Of a DNA stretch of 64,000 bases, positions 25,454-36,498 are shown piece by piece. The notes beneath the pieces are model-generated. The model was not told where the DNA came from. It did not search any database and saw nothing but the letters and a program-made list of their open reading frames with translations. Each line of letters opens with the position of its first letter. The stretch's first letter is position 1. Position numbers and translations under genes: made by a program. Source of the stretch: Hydractinia symbiolongicarpus (lineage: Eukaryota > Cnidaria > Hydrozoa > Anthoathecata > Hydractiniidae); NCBI RefSeq assembly GCF_029227915.1, contig NC_079887.1:13516001-13580000 (forward strand). The letters run 5' to 3'.

Positions 25454-27199
25454 ACTAAAAGTAGGAACCAACAGTAACCAACAGTAACCAGCAGTATTTC
25501 GAAGTAACCACCAAAGAACCACCAGTATTATAAAGTAACCACCAGAGAACAACCACTATTTTGAAGTAACCACCAGAGAACCAGCTGTTTTTTTTAAGTA
25601 ACCACAAGAGAACGAGCAGTTAGTATTAATTTACTCCAGATAAAGCAGCAACAGCGGGGCAAAGGCGTTGTGATTTTTACGCACAACACTTCATGACTTT
25701 AAACTACCAAATATGATAAATGAAAGGGGACCTAGTTTCCAGGACTTTTTTCTGATACTTTATGTTGTTCTTGCTAATTAGCTACTTTTAAGTTGTTTTC
25801 ACGAGGTCCAATAAAATGCATTCCGCGAAGATTAATTTTCGAAAGTATGAATAAAATTCGCAGAATTAACCAACTTTTATTAAACGAACCGCCCGGTCCG
25901 TTTAATAATAGTTGTGGCTTTTTGACACAACTTTTATTCCTACTTCAATTGACTCAAAATAACTCAAGAACAAGAAGGAACTAGATGCATTGGGTGCACA
26001 CTAAGTAGGTGTGCCATGGACACAAAACTGTGTTTGGGTTATTTTCGCTGCTTTGATGGACCGTAACATGACCAACAATCTCGGACTTCACAAAATTTGC
26101 GGAGAGAATTTTTGAATAAATTATTGATTTTGTAGGGCCGAAATTTCACAACATAGCGCTTTTAGACTCCGACTTTCTTTTCAAAGGGCAGTGTTTTGGT
26201 CTTACTACCAGATCTGAGTTTGTTGAAGTTGCTTGTGACGCAGCTGGGCAGGCCTGTAAAACGCCCGTGGCTATACCGTATATACACGAGATCCGCACCA
26301 CGAGAGTTAATAGTGGAAAGAAGAAGAACAGAAAAAAATTGTGTTTTCAGGATTAAAGTTCATTCTTTGAAATAAAATGTAACACGTTTCAAGGAAAAAA
26401 CGTTCATATCGAAAGCATAGTTTGTTTACTTGAACAGAAACCATGTGAGAAAAACAAACGTATATTGTCTGCCGGATGCCACGATGTTTCTCTTTTCTCA
26501 AAACATTTATTAATTTATTCGAACTTTACTTTGTCTACCAAAAGAAAAAAATGTCTCGTTTTGGACCCTCCTCCTTATAGCGTTTTATTTGGTTTACGAT
26601 ACACAAGTTGCAAAATGAAAATCCTTCGGTCAAATACATAATCAGATTAAGCGGAATAATGTTTTAGGAAGCGTTGAAGGAAGTGTGTAATCCCTGCGAA
26701 AAATAAACTAAAATTTGACATGGATTCTTCAACAGTGGATACAATGGCAGTAGAGGTATCACCACGTTCGATGACTTTAAACTCAAACTGTGCAGTTTAT
26801 TAATTCATTCAATTTATTCGAACTTTAACCTCTACCACAAGAAAACAATGTCTCGATTAGGACACTCTTCCGTACAGTGTTTTTCGTTATATTTGGTTCT
26901 TAGTCACACCAGACATAAACATTTCAGAAAAATGGGTCATGAACTGTTGTGTACATTATAAAATTTTTCACATTCGAAGCGATAGTTGCGTTTATTTCGT
27001 TTTATCTATTTAACTGGTCGTTCTCTTGTGGTTACTTAAAAAAACTGCTGGTTCTCCGTTGGTTACTTCAAAATACTGGTGGTTCTCTGGTGGTTACTTA
27101 GTAATACTGGTGGTTCTCTGGTGCTTACTTAGTAATACTGGTGGTTCTGTGGTGGTTACTTCAAAATACTGCTGGTTACTGCTGGTTCCTACTTTTAGT
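25454..27199. mobile_element. 1.75-kb element with inverted minisatellite termini
   Basis: The outer 17 bp are exact inverted copies: ACTAAAAGTAGGAACCA at 25454-25470 and its complement at 27183-27199. Inward from each end lies an array of about five 31-bp units (GTAACCACCAGAGAACCACC on the left, inverted on the right), reaching 25624 and 27011. The whole terminal inverted repeat is therefore about 170-190 bp. The interior has no transposase but holds a pair of direct repeats at about 26505-26605 and 26803-26905, both with an ATGTCTCG block. It fits a non-autonomous DNA transposon with subterminal repeats. It sits in an intron of the THAP pseudogene. Confidence 0.75.
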
Positions 27200-28153
27200 A
27201 AAAGCGAAGATAAACATTCTCGGAATTAGTAGCGCAAACTGAATCTGAGGATGATTTTAAACCCCCAGAAGATCAAGGTCCTTTCATGTCGGAATTATTT
27301 GACAAAGTACAAGAACTGGAGGAGAAAGTTAGGTTTTTTGTTACCAAAGTGAGTCGGTCGGAGGACGCAAACACAACATATTTTTGATGACAGCCTTAAC
27401 TAAATGCAGGATTTAAATAAAGAGGTGGAGGAAAAACAGAACATTTCAAACAAATACACAGTATTGAATAGCGAATATGTAAATAAATTAAAGGAAATTC
27501 ATGGACTTAGAAACAGAAACAACACACTTTCATCCAATAAGTTTTGCTATAAATCATTGAAACAATCTCCCTGAAATGTTGTATTTTTATACTGGCTTAA
27601 ACACAGAAAGATTTAATTGGGTGGTCAATATTAAGAAGCCTCATTATATATTAAGAAGGTATTTACGTTCGAAAATAAGTTTTTCAATTACCTCTATTTT
27701 TTGTGGCTAAACAGCAAGTTTGGTCTCTACTAACACAACAAACACCAGCCCTGATGTCCGTCCACCATTGCATATATGCTTCGTGTAACAGCTACACGAA
27801 TTTAATAATGATGTCATATGTGCCAAAACCTTTTTTGCATGCATCAGCTAAATTTTGGATGACGAAAGGTTAACAAGACACAACAGGACGAAACGAAGCG
27901 GAGGACTATAATAATTTAGCCTCTGATCGTAAGTATTCAAATGAGATTCGGCTTCCGTAAATTTCCTCTTTCGATTTCGTAAACAAATGTGAACGGACGC
28001 GAAGTGCCAAGTGCTCGAGTAGACACGTTTAGGTATCTTTTGTATTGATACATAGCTAAGTGATATAAACTAAATGAGTTTATAGTGCTGGTGTTAGGTT
28101 AGGATAATTCCTCTAGTGTTTATTCGTTTTACTAATTATTCGGTTTAAGAATA

Positions 28154-29316
28154 ATGCAACACAAAAGCGACGATCCCATGCCCCCACAGCACAGCAAAAA
28201 TGACGACCATGACTTCACCTTACAGGACCCCGAACACCCTGTTCCTATCCCCGTGGACTGCACAGGTATCGTAGACCAAGTAGTATCCATCGTATCCGAG
28301 CGACAAAAGGCCGAACTAAGTCGGATACACGACACACTGGCCAGCATGAACACCTTTATGGCAAGATTAACCACCTTACAGACCCTATTGTCCCAGAGGG
28401 GACCCGGTCTAATCTTAATCCTAGCCCCAATGTTCCAGATGGAACTCTGGCTAGCAAATCCAGTACCCAACAGGAGGAAGAAAGAATATCTATCACTGGT
28501 TCAAACCTCTGGTTTAGATCCACGCGCTCAGAATCGCCTTCTTCCAAAGATGAAGCACCAGAGCATTCTAAAAAGAGTACCAAAGAGCCAGCCCAAGAGT
28601 ACTGGCAACAGTCCACTGATGACTATGAAGAGGACAGCAAGGCCTCGGGACCAGAAGTCACGTCATCAGTGGCATGTGCCGCCAAAGTGTTTTGGCAAAA
28701 AAGGCTCAAGGGCGATGTTCTCAAGCGGAAGTTAGAAACGGCAGCAATTCCATCGAACTGCAACTTTCTACTCCCAAAGAGAACAAACACTGAAATTTGG
28801 AAAACACTTTCAAATTTTCACAGGTCCACTGACGTTAAGATGCAGGACATCCAAAACATGCACTCAGCGTCGGTTGCTATGCTTCTGAAAGCTTCATCTA
28901 CATTGGTGGAGAAATCCGGTGATGCCAACGCAGACACAAAGGGTCCGTTAAACGACCTTAAGGACGCCATGACCCTCGCTGGTAAGACCTCCCAGCTGCT
29001 AAATCAGGTCAGGCGAGACTTAATTAAGCCTTCCTTGCCAAAAGAGTACGTAGCCTTAGCTACGGAAGTGGAAGAGGATTCCGAATGGCTGTTTGGTTCC
29101 TCCGTCTGCGAAAGGCTTGAGAAGCTGAAAAAGGAGAACCAGCTCAAATCACTCCTGGAAAGAGGCCAAAAAAGAAGATTCGAGCCTTCATCAAACAAAG
29201 GGCCCTCTTACATGCCCCAAAATAGGGCCAACTACCACAATGGGCAATCCCAATCAAAGAAACCGTACCGCAGCCACAACAGCAACTTTTCCAAGCACAC
29301 CAACAGGAAAAATTAA
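28154..29316 (+). pseudogene. DIRS Gag-like protein, one frameshift
   Basis: Two open frames, 28154 to about 28380 and about 28382-29316, join into one protein if a frameshift near 28380 is assumed. The first gives MQHKSDDPMPPQHSKNDDHD and a coiled region (VSIVSERQKAELSRIHDTL). The second continues through a Ser/Glu-rich linker to a helical capsid-like domain (WLFGSSVCERLEKLKKENQL) and a basic Asn/Ser-rich tail ending HTNRKN. The WLFG block and basic tail are typical of DIRS Gag-like proteins. The tail overlaps the reverse transcriptase frame, as usual in this group. Confidence 0.65.
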
Positions 29317-30419
29317 TCCCTGAGGTAAGCGATACTGAGACCCTAAAAGCTTTTCTAAGGTCAAAAGTCAAATATTTTAAACCCGGTTCTCTCAGGTTTC
29401 ATTTTGATCAGTGGAAAGACATAACTACCGATGGGGAGATCCTCCAGACAGTGTCTGGTTTGCAAATTCCAGTAAACGAGATGCCCCAAACCCCATATCG
29501 GACATACCCCCTAGATAGAAAAAAGAAACTCTTCATTGACGAAGAAATACAAAGCCTTTTGGGGAAAGGTGTAATAAGGTTGAGCAGTCGAGTGAATATG
29601 ACCGTCGCTCTCACCCCCAAAAAGAAGGCAGCCATAATCGATCTGTGTCAAGCAGTGACACAGAGAGAGAAGATAACAATAAGAACTCTAGCGCGATTAA
29701 TTGGTAAGTTTACCAGCAGCCTTATTGGGGTACCACACGGTAGACTCTACTACAGATCTACCGAAAGACTAAAAATTGAGTCAACAAGAGGTTGGGGAGC
29801 GTCAATGACACAAACCCTCACAGGGGGTGAGTTTTCATCTCTGGAGCAGGAACACCACATAAATGTCCTAGAACTAATGGCAGCATTCTTTGGACTACAG
29901 GCTCTTTGCAACCATACTGCAAACACTACCATATTGCTAAAGATGGATAACACTTCAGCAGTAGCCTGTGTAAACAAAATGGGTAGCGTAAAATCTATCC
30001 CAATGGATAAGATTACACATAGCATTTGGGAATGGGCAATAAGCAAAAATAATTGGATAGTCGCTACACATCTCCCTGGCATTCTTAACGTAGAAGCAGA
30101 CAGGGAGTCACGACAACAGGAGACAAGAACAGCATGGATGTTAAACAAATCAACATTCCGCTATGCGCTGAACGAACTGGACTTCCGTCCAGAAACAGAC
30201 CTCTTCGCGAGTAGAATAAACACGCAGTTACCTGCCTTCTTCTCATATCGACCTGATCCCAACTGCATCGGAGTAAACTCGTTTACTGAGGATTGGCACA
30301 ATATCTCGTTTTATGCCTTTCCACCCTTCGCCTGCCTTCCCCAGGTAATTCAAAAGATCCATAGTGATAAGGCAGTAGGTGGCCTAACTAACCATGGTTC
30401 ACAGGGTATTCGGAACTAA
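29290..30419 (+). pseudogene. DIRS reverse transcriptase/RNase H with internal deletions
   Basis: The frame opens with RFHFDQWKDITTDGEILQTV and YPLDRKKKLFIDEEIQSLL, the DIRS reverse transcriptase entry. It then jumps from GVIRLSS to VNMTVALTPKK, so the whole palm with its YxDD active site is missing. A second jump from ERLKIEST to RGWGASM removes the connection and the first RNase H aspartate. The remaining RNase H part (EHHINVLELMAAFFGLQAL, then LKMDNTSAVACVNKMG) and the downstream DLFASRIN...FFSYRPDP segment are well kept. Near 30395 a frameshift leads to an early stop; the neighbouring frame reads WFTGYSELIIK. The protein cannot reverse-transcribe. Confidence 0.75.
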
Positions 30420-30447
30420 TCATTAAATAAATTCTTGTTTTACCTAG

Positions 30448-31509
30448 AATGGACCTATTACTGCTTCCACAGCAACCAAGTGTCTTTCATCCACTGCACC
30501 CAAATCTAAGTCTTCGGATAGCAATTGTCTCAGGGAGGCAATAAACCTAAAACAGTCATGTTCTGACGATCTTAAACAACTGCTCACTGCATCGTGGTCA
30601 GAAAAAACCCAATCCAGCTATAATCTCTATTTAAGGAAATGGCTGAAGTTTTGTAAAAGTGAAAAAATCCCAGAACCTTATGGGGCTAGTCATAAACAAG
30701 GTATGGACTTCCTTGCTTTCCTTTTCCACGTAGAAAAGGCAAGTTATGGATACATCGCAGCGGCAAGGTCAGCCCTGTCAGCTGTATTACCAAAGGATGC
30801 AGGAACAAGCTTTGGTAAGAACGAGGACGTTAGCAGACTAATCAAGGGAGTTTTCAAGCTACGTCCTTCCCTACCAAAACACACTGTGATATATGACCCT
30901 GATGTAATATTAAACTATATGACAACCTTGCCTGGTAACCAGCACCTGGAGTTAGAGTTTTTAACGAAAAAACTAGCCACCTTGTTGTGCCTCCTGAGTG
31001 GCCAGAGAGCCCAGACAATAGGTGCCCTAAAGGTTAACTTTTGTCATCGATCTTCAGATATGTACACTTTCTACATCTCTACAATCATGAAGACAACAAA
31101 ACCAGGCAAACATCAGGAACCTCTGCAATTCGAGAAGTACCACCTCGATAACCGGATATGTATAGTCCACTGCCTAGATGAATACCTGAGGAGGACAGAC
31201 CTTATACGAGAGAACCTTGAAAACCAACCAAGGGAACTACTTCTCTCCTATGCATATCCCCATAAACCTATCGGAATCACCACCATTGCAAAGTACGTTA
31301 AAACTTTCTTAGGCTTGGCTGGCATTGATATTAAGACGTTCAGCACCCATTCTACAAGGAGTGCATCTACCAGCAAGGCAGAGGACATAGGCGTACCTAT
31401 GAAGACAATCGCAAAGGCGGCAGGCTGGAGAGGCACTAGCACGTTTGCAAAACATTACAAATTGCCCATAAGCAAGAACTTTGGGAACGAACTTCTTAAA
31501 TGTTTATGA
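30448..31509 (+). CDS. DIRS tyrosine recombinase
   Basis: Open from just after a TAG at 30445-30447 to the stop at 31509; the first ATG in frame is 30703. The N-terminal SAM-like helices (SSYNLYLRKWLKFCKSEKIP, then MDFLAFLFHVEKASYGYIAA) precede the catalytic domain. It has the tyrosine-recombinase residues in order: Arg in LLSGQRAQTI, His-x-x-Arg in FSTHSTRSASTS, a tryptophan in AAGWRGTSTF, and the Tyr nucleophile in FAKHYKLPIS. In DIRS elements this enzyme inserts the circular DNA copy without target-site duplication. It is the only frame of this element without visible damage. ATG 30703 would remove most of the N-terminal domain, so an upstream or frameshifted start is more likely. Confidence 0.8.
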   Translation, partial: NGPITASTATKCLSSTAPKSKSSDSNCLREAINLKQSCSDDLKQLLTASWSEKTQSSYNLYLRKWLKFCKSEKIPEPYGASHKQGMDFLAFLFHVEKASYGYIAAARSALSAVLPKDAGTSFGKNEDVSRLIKGVFKLRPSLPKHTVIYDPDVILNYMTTLPGNQHLELEFLTKKLATLLCLLSGQRAQTIGALKVNFCHRSSDMYTFYISTIMKTTKPGKHQEPLQFEKYHLDNRICIVHCLDEYLRRTDLIRENLENQPRELLLSYAYPHKPIGITTIAKYVKTFLGLAGIDIKTFSTHSTRSASTSKAEDIGVPMKTIAKAAGWRGTSTFAKHYKLPISKNFGNELLKCL

Positions 31510-31733
31510 ACACATTTGCTTGCGTTAGATTTTGTATATATATATGTAATAGACATGTACCGTTATGGTACATTGTGACATTGCCAGGAGTCATAACAGA
31601 CAGACCATAAATATGTAGTTCTGTTTAATCATATACTGGTCCTTGCCCAGTTTTTACTAAACTGTTTGTTGAATCCAAAATAGGTGGCTTTGAAATCTCA
31701 TTTGAATACTTACGATCAGAGGCTAAATTATTA

Positions 31734-31973
31734 TTTACAAAATTAGACAAATGAAATGAAGTTTAATTAAAATAATAATTTAGCTCTGATCTAAGTATTC
31801 AAGTGCCCACCACCACTCCCCTAACACCTTTAGCACTATTATTCACTATTTTGGCCTTCACAATGGGTCTTTGAAGCAGGAAATTTACGGAAGCCGAATC
31901 TCACTTGAATACTTAGATCAGAGCTAAATTATTATTTTAATTAAACTTCATTTCATTTGTCTAATTTTGTAAA
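31734..31973. repeat. 240-bp palindromic unit at the DIRS right end
   Basis: Arms 31734-31805 and 31902-31973 are reverse complements over 72 bases with no mismatch seen. The right arm plus the adjoining inner sequence (AAATTTACGGAAGCCGAATC) repeats the left terminus of the DIRS element. The unit is either the element's right terminus with an internal complementary region or a small DIRS-derived palindrome inserted next to it. Confidence 0.75.
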
Positions 31974-32029
31974 AAACAGTAATTGTTTTTTTGTTTTTTT
32001 TACCTATACACATTTAAACAACATATAAA

Positions 32030-35000
32030 ATGCCTCGTTCAAGATCAGGAGGAAGATCTTCTTTTTCTCGTCCCATGTCTTCTCAATCAGCAAGACCAAG
32101 AAGTCCACCACCACGACCTCCTACTAGAAATGTTCCAGCTGCTGCACCAGCCAGTTCAGTAGCTTCACCAACATCGCAGCCCAGGCAACCTGGACTTTTT
32201 GCTAACATGGCCTCCACAGCTGCTGGCGTTGCTGTTGGATCAACTGTGGTAAGAGCTGTTGTTAGTCCTTTAGCTTGAATGAAATGTTCATCCTGCATTG
32301 TGCATCACGGCTGTTTCGTAGGGTGCAGTACTACTTGAATGTAACTTTACATGTACGCAAGTTTTACAACCTCATGTAACGATCTCATGTCTACATAAGG
32401 AACGTTCACATATCTTTTGTTTATACACGAACTTAATTGCTGTCTATTGTTAGCAAGTGGTTATAGCTCTCGTACTCTGTGCGGGAGACCGGGGTTCGAT
32501 TCCTCTTGACGGAGATTCAACATGGGCGAGTGAATGTTACCATATCCCCGGGTTAACCCAAGCCATGTGAGGGAAATTGGGAAGATGGCACACTGTGTGG
32601 GCCGTTGGATGTTGCCTCCGCTTTTCTACTGCAAAATGAATGCACAACAAAAATTGACCGTAATGGCGGTATTTCACCTGTTTTACAAAATGACGAATGA
32701 ACTGTTGCACTATGGGTGGAAAATAATCACACCAAATATCTTTTCAGTTTCAGGTTGTGCAGGAATTTCGTAAGGAGTATATGAAAAAAATAGTTTTTTT
32801 TTAAAAAAAATATTTTTTTCTGTGATCGGATAGAAAATGATCTGGGCTTTAAAATGGTGCAAAAATATTTTTAGAAAAATGTATATAAAATAGATTATTA
32901 TCCCCAAAAAATTTTTTTTATAAATTACTTTTTGATCAAATATTTGTTCAAACGTAATCATCTTGGGTATTAATTTTTACTACTCAATTATGTTCAAGGT
33001 TATAAATGATAGCCGACTCAAAGAGGAAAATAATTTTTGTATATAGTTAAAAAATCCTTTTGAAGTTTTTCTCCTATTTCCCATAAGGACATTTTCTTTG
33101 TTGTCTTCCGAATTCGATTATAATTTACTGTGAAAAACATGGCAAAACCAGTTTATAAGTTTACAGCGAATAAAAATGTCCTATCGTCATTAAGCTTTTA
33201 TATCATCAAGAAAAAGAAAAAAATCCGAAACAAAAATATTTGACTCGCCAACTAGAAGAAGATTAAAACAAAAGGTTTCTAGTGCCGATCGCCAAGCTAG
33301 TACTAGATGAAAAGATTTGTGTATAATTGCGAATGTGAGCGAACACTTGCAGCGTAAACAGAAGATGTGAAAAAACCCTGTTATATAGTAATGAATTATT
33401 ATGCAGAAGTATAAGATTTCTGTAAGAAAATTAAAAGCTCTTTTTCACAGTGTTAAATTTTTAAGAGAGTATCACTTACTTTTTAAATCTCTTTCACAAA
33501 ACTATAAGGATGTGGGGTGGAGAGCACACTTAACGTGGAGACGAATGTTTTATTTAAAAACGCTTTTTTTTATTTCTTGAAAATGAGTAGAACGCGAGTT
33601 ATGATGAGTTTTCTGACCATTAGAGGTTAAAAATTATGGAAAAAAATTTAATACTAAATAACTTCAAAAGTAAAAAACATTAAGAAAAAATATATACGTT
33701 AATATATCAAAATAAAGTTCTGGTGAATTAAAAGCATTTTAAAATATCACACCTTTTTTGTATTCAACTTTTGAAAAAACATTTACACTTATCTCAAAAT
33801 GTTAATATTTACGCGAGCAATTATTAATGCTCGGGTAACAAGCGTTTACGCAAGCGCTGCACGGTCGCGAGCAATTGCTCGCGACTCGTGGAAAGGCCTA
33901 AATCTCAATTCAATTTCCCATGTTATATATTAGAAGAAGAAAAAATTTGGGACACTTGTCCGAAATTGGTAATTTTAGGACAAAATTTTTAAAAATGTCC
34001 TAAAATTTATTATTTAAATGAATGAATCACAATAGATCTGAAATGAAGTTAAGAAGACACCTTTTTTAGTCCACAGGTTACGTTAAATAACTTCCGTGAA
34101 AATAACTTAATTTCATTACTGTCCAAAATTGTCCAAAGAGTTAATTTTTGGGCCAAAGGTGAGAAATATGTGAAAACGGCCTTGAAAGCCTCAATGTATA
34201 TGCTTAAAGTTTGTTTAGTAAATGAATAAAAACAGTACTTTGGATTCTGAGTCCATTAAAGATTCTCTTTTTTACCGCTTAAACTGTAACTTAGTTTGCG
34301 AGACGAAAGTCCAAGATACTAATTTTGAAGTCCGTAGCTAGTAGCGCGGCATTGACACAAGGTTGGAAAGATGGTATACTTTCCCCCAAAATAATGTTTT
34401 TTATTTTGTGTGTTTTGTTTGACGAAATAACTCGAAATCCATAACACACATGTATAACATATTTATATATTTGAAATAGAGAAAAGTAGACTGGTCTAAT
34501 ACTTTTTACTTCAGTAAAATTAAAATACTACAAAAAGAATTACAAATAACTTAAAGAATAATAAAAGTACAAAATTTAAAAATAAATTGTGGAAGCCATT
34601 TTAATTTTGTCCACTGTTTGACCATAGCGAAACAGCTGTTTCATAATAATATAGATGGCCACTCATAATATTGAAAATATATCAATTAAATTTAAAAAGC
34701 AAAGCAAGTATATGTCCTCCCATGACAACTCAATTTGTTATGCATACTGTGATTGCTAAAATAAAAATGGATTAGATAATAAGAAAAATAACATTAGAAA
34801 AAAATCTTCTGTATATCACTGTTACAGACGTTCTGTGATAACAAGATTGTTGATTTTTATGCTGAGAAAATTTATCAATTAATATTTATAAATTCATATT
34901 TAGCTCACCAGTAAATCTTTTAGCTGTCCTCTAGAATATATGCATTATTTTAGCTCTGACCTAGTACATTATCTTGGATAAGGTTTGAGAATGAGGCACC

Positions 35001-36498
35001 TTTGATTTGTATGCTTGCTTTGAGTATTGCTTCGCATGCCTAAAGCTAAACACATCAGCACCTCATGATGTCAATATTCTCTACACGAACATTATGAGGT
35101 TATGCCATGAGATTCAGTGAAACTTATGGGTTTTAAAAGGACATTAAAGAAAACACAGAAGAATATTTTCTTTCCTTAAACATTTCAAAACATCTTAGTT
35201 GTGTGTTCATTTTGAATGGGAGAATAAAACATTTTAACATTGATTTGACGTCAATATCTTCAGTCACAAGTTCTGACAGTCAGTTCTTGGGGTTAGGTTT
35301 TGCAAATTTTAGCGTTCTGTACCACTTGTCTTCAATATGAAAAACAGAATAGCTTTACTAAGTACAAAAACCCACTAGCAAAGATCCTGTGGAATTGTAG
35401 TTCCGTTGTTTGAATATCGATAGTCACAAAGCTTTTTACAATGTCCTACTTTCTTACGTGTAGGTATTGCAGTATTTTTACATATTAATGATTCTGAAAA
35501 GACTTGTGATTTTATATTAGCTGTTGTATTAACTTATAAGATTATTTATAATGTAGGCTGCACATAATTTTTTTTTAATAATAGTTTCACGTGACAAGAA
35601 CGGTCTTGTAAAAAGCAAGTAATATATTATATAGATAATTAATTTTTGCTAGAGATGTTTCGAAAAATCTAACATATGTTGCTTAAGTTTATAATCATTT
35701 TCAGAATTTTCAGACAAAAAAGAATATATAGGAAAGTCATTGTCAAGGCAACAAAAAATAGTAAAAACGTTTTTTTTATTTTATTTTTTAGGGTCACACT
35801 CTTGGCCATGCTATCACTGGGGGCTTAAGTAGTGGTGGTGGTGGTGGCGAGGCTGACCATGCTCAACAACAACAACAATTTGAACGCAATCCACAAAATC
35901 CATGTGAGTATGAAATGAAACAGTTTTTGGAATGCGCCCAAGGACAAACAGATATCACATTATGTCAAGGTTTTAACGAAGCTTTGAAACAATGTAAACT
36001 CTATTACAATACTACTGGAGGTATGTAGATTTGTTATTTTGTAATAATTGTTGTAAGAAAGTTTTTTCCCTGTCATTGTATATGCATGTTTTTATAACAA
36101 ACACCTTTTGATTTCCTAGTTATTCAAAGTGGCCGCACATCCTAAAATCTCAAAACTAATCTGAAAGGGAGACCCTTCTAAAAGGTCCTAACATGAAATT
36201 AAGATCTGTTGATTCCTCTCAAAATCTCCTAACGTAATATTGGGGTTTTTTTTCAAATAAGAACTCTTTGTTATTATGCCGTTACATTTTCGTCGACAAA
36301 AAATTGAGCATGTTCACAACAGAACCAATTAAGCATTTTTGCAACAGAACTGATTGTATCTAGGTAATTACTGCAAATCGAAGTGAATAGTCTCTCTAAT
36401 ATTCGAAGTAGGACAGTTTTTATTTTTTTGTAAGAAATTAGTGTTTTGTCGCGAAAACTGCAATATTTACTTTTTTTTTAGGTGCTGTGTTGCAATAA
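32030..36498 (+). CDS. CHCHD2: CHCHD2/CHCHD10-type twin CX9C mitochondrial protein
   Basis: Three exons, 32030-32248, 35792-36020 and 36482-36498 (219+229+17 nt), join in frame to give 154 residues. The N-terminus ([15 protein letters not shown]...) is basic and Ser/Pro/Ala-rich like the CHCHD2/10 targeting region. Residues about 58-80 form the conserved glycine-rich hydrophobic segment ([14 protein letters not shown], then [11 protein letters not shown]). Exon 2 then gives the CHCH fold with both CX9C pairs ([11 protein letters not shown] and [11 protein letters not shown]). The tiny last exon adds AVLQ and the stop. Such proteins sit in the intermembrane space, where Mia40 oxidises the pairs; they bind MICOS and respiratory complexes and some move to the nucleus. 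CHCHD2 and CHCHD10 are vertebrate paralogues, so the symbol stands for the shared ancestor. The 3.5-kb first intron carries a SINE and other repeats. Confidence 0.92.
32317..32453 (+). repeat. Interspersed repeat R3, copy 2
   Basis: Matches the reverse complement of 24727-24865. Its right edge directly abuts the tRNA-like head of the SINE at 32454, inside CHCHD2 intron 1. The R3 segment may be an upstream flank mobilised together with the SINE, or an older insertion site. Confidence 0.7.
32454..32616 (+). mobile_element. tRNA-derived SINE, 5'-truncated copy
   Basis: Contains a tRNA-like promoter: an A-box-like TAGCTCTCGTACTCTGTG region and a perfect B box, GGTTCGATTCC. The body then includes AACATGGGCGAGTGAATG and GGGAAGATGGCACACTGTGT. 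The same body occurs on the minus strand at 59750-60018, where the tRNA head is complete. This copy starts inside the D-arm region. Confidence 0.85.
32620..35790. other. Rest of CHCHD2 intron 1
   Basis: AT-rich intron sequence with no gene recognised. It contains a 22-bp perfect CpG-rich palindrome at 33864-33885. Otherwise I see only homopolymer runs. Confidence 0.5.
33864..33885. repeat. 22-bp perfect CpG-rich palindrome
   Basis: GTCGCGAGCAATTGC followed by its completing half forms an exact 22-bp palindrome with four CpG dinucleotides. It sits in an otherwise AT-rich intron, near related GCGAGCAATT and GCAAGCGCTGC words from 33815 on. It may be part of a small repeat, a protein-binding site or a cruciform. 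Confidence 0.8.

Larger units (their letters stand above)
23680..27680 (+). pseudogene. Decayed THAP-domain / DDE transposase-like gene
   Basis: Exon 1 (23680-23869) encodes most of a THAP zinc finger: MPDSCCVPNCTNHWKTGEEG, GFYKIPSKKHP, then CHLHF, ending at GGTAAGT. After a TTTTTTAG acceptor, 24971-25029 gives the missing end of such a domain (SSHPDWAPSFF, like the DYVPS/PDWAPS segment). Acidic coiled-coil exons follow at about 27231-27349 and 27410-27570 (LFDKVQELEEKV, then LNKEVEEKQNISNKY). Past a frameshift near 27572, the sequence reads MLYFYTGLNTERFNWVV, the FYTGL block typical of DDE_Tnp_4 transposases (PIF/Harbinger or ISL2EU type). No DDE catalytic core remains, and the donor after the second exon is poor. 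I infer a THAP-DDE transposase, or a gene derived from one, now broken. Several other repeats are inserted in its introns. Confidence 0.65.
27908..31973 (+). mobile_element. DIRS-type tyrosine-recombinase retrotransposon
   Basis: The left terminus 27908-27947 is an exact inverted copy of 31695-31734 (40 bp). A longer left terminus (to about 27966) is matched, inverted and with a few differences, at about 31880-31940. Between the termini lie, in order, a Gag-like region, a reverse transcriptase/RNase H frame and a tyrosine recombinase, all on the plus strand. This order with inverted termini is the hallmark of DIRS elements, which integrate by a recombinase rather than an integrase. Gag carries a frameshift and the reverse transcriptase has lost its catalytic centre, so the copy is non-autonomous, although its recombinase frame is open. 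Confidence 0.85.

Noticed and set aside
28132-29371. Minus-strand frames across the DIRS Gag region
   Set aside because: They are antisense to the well-supported Gag and RT frames.
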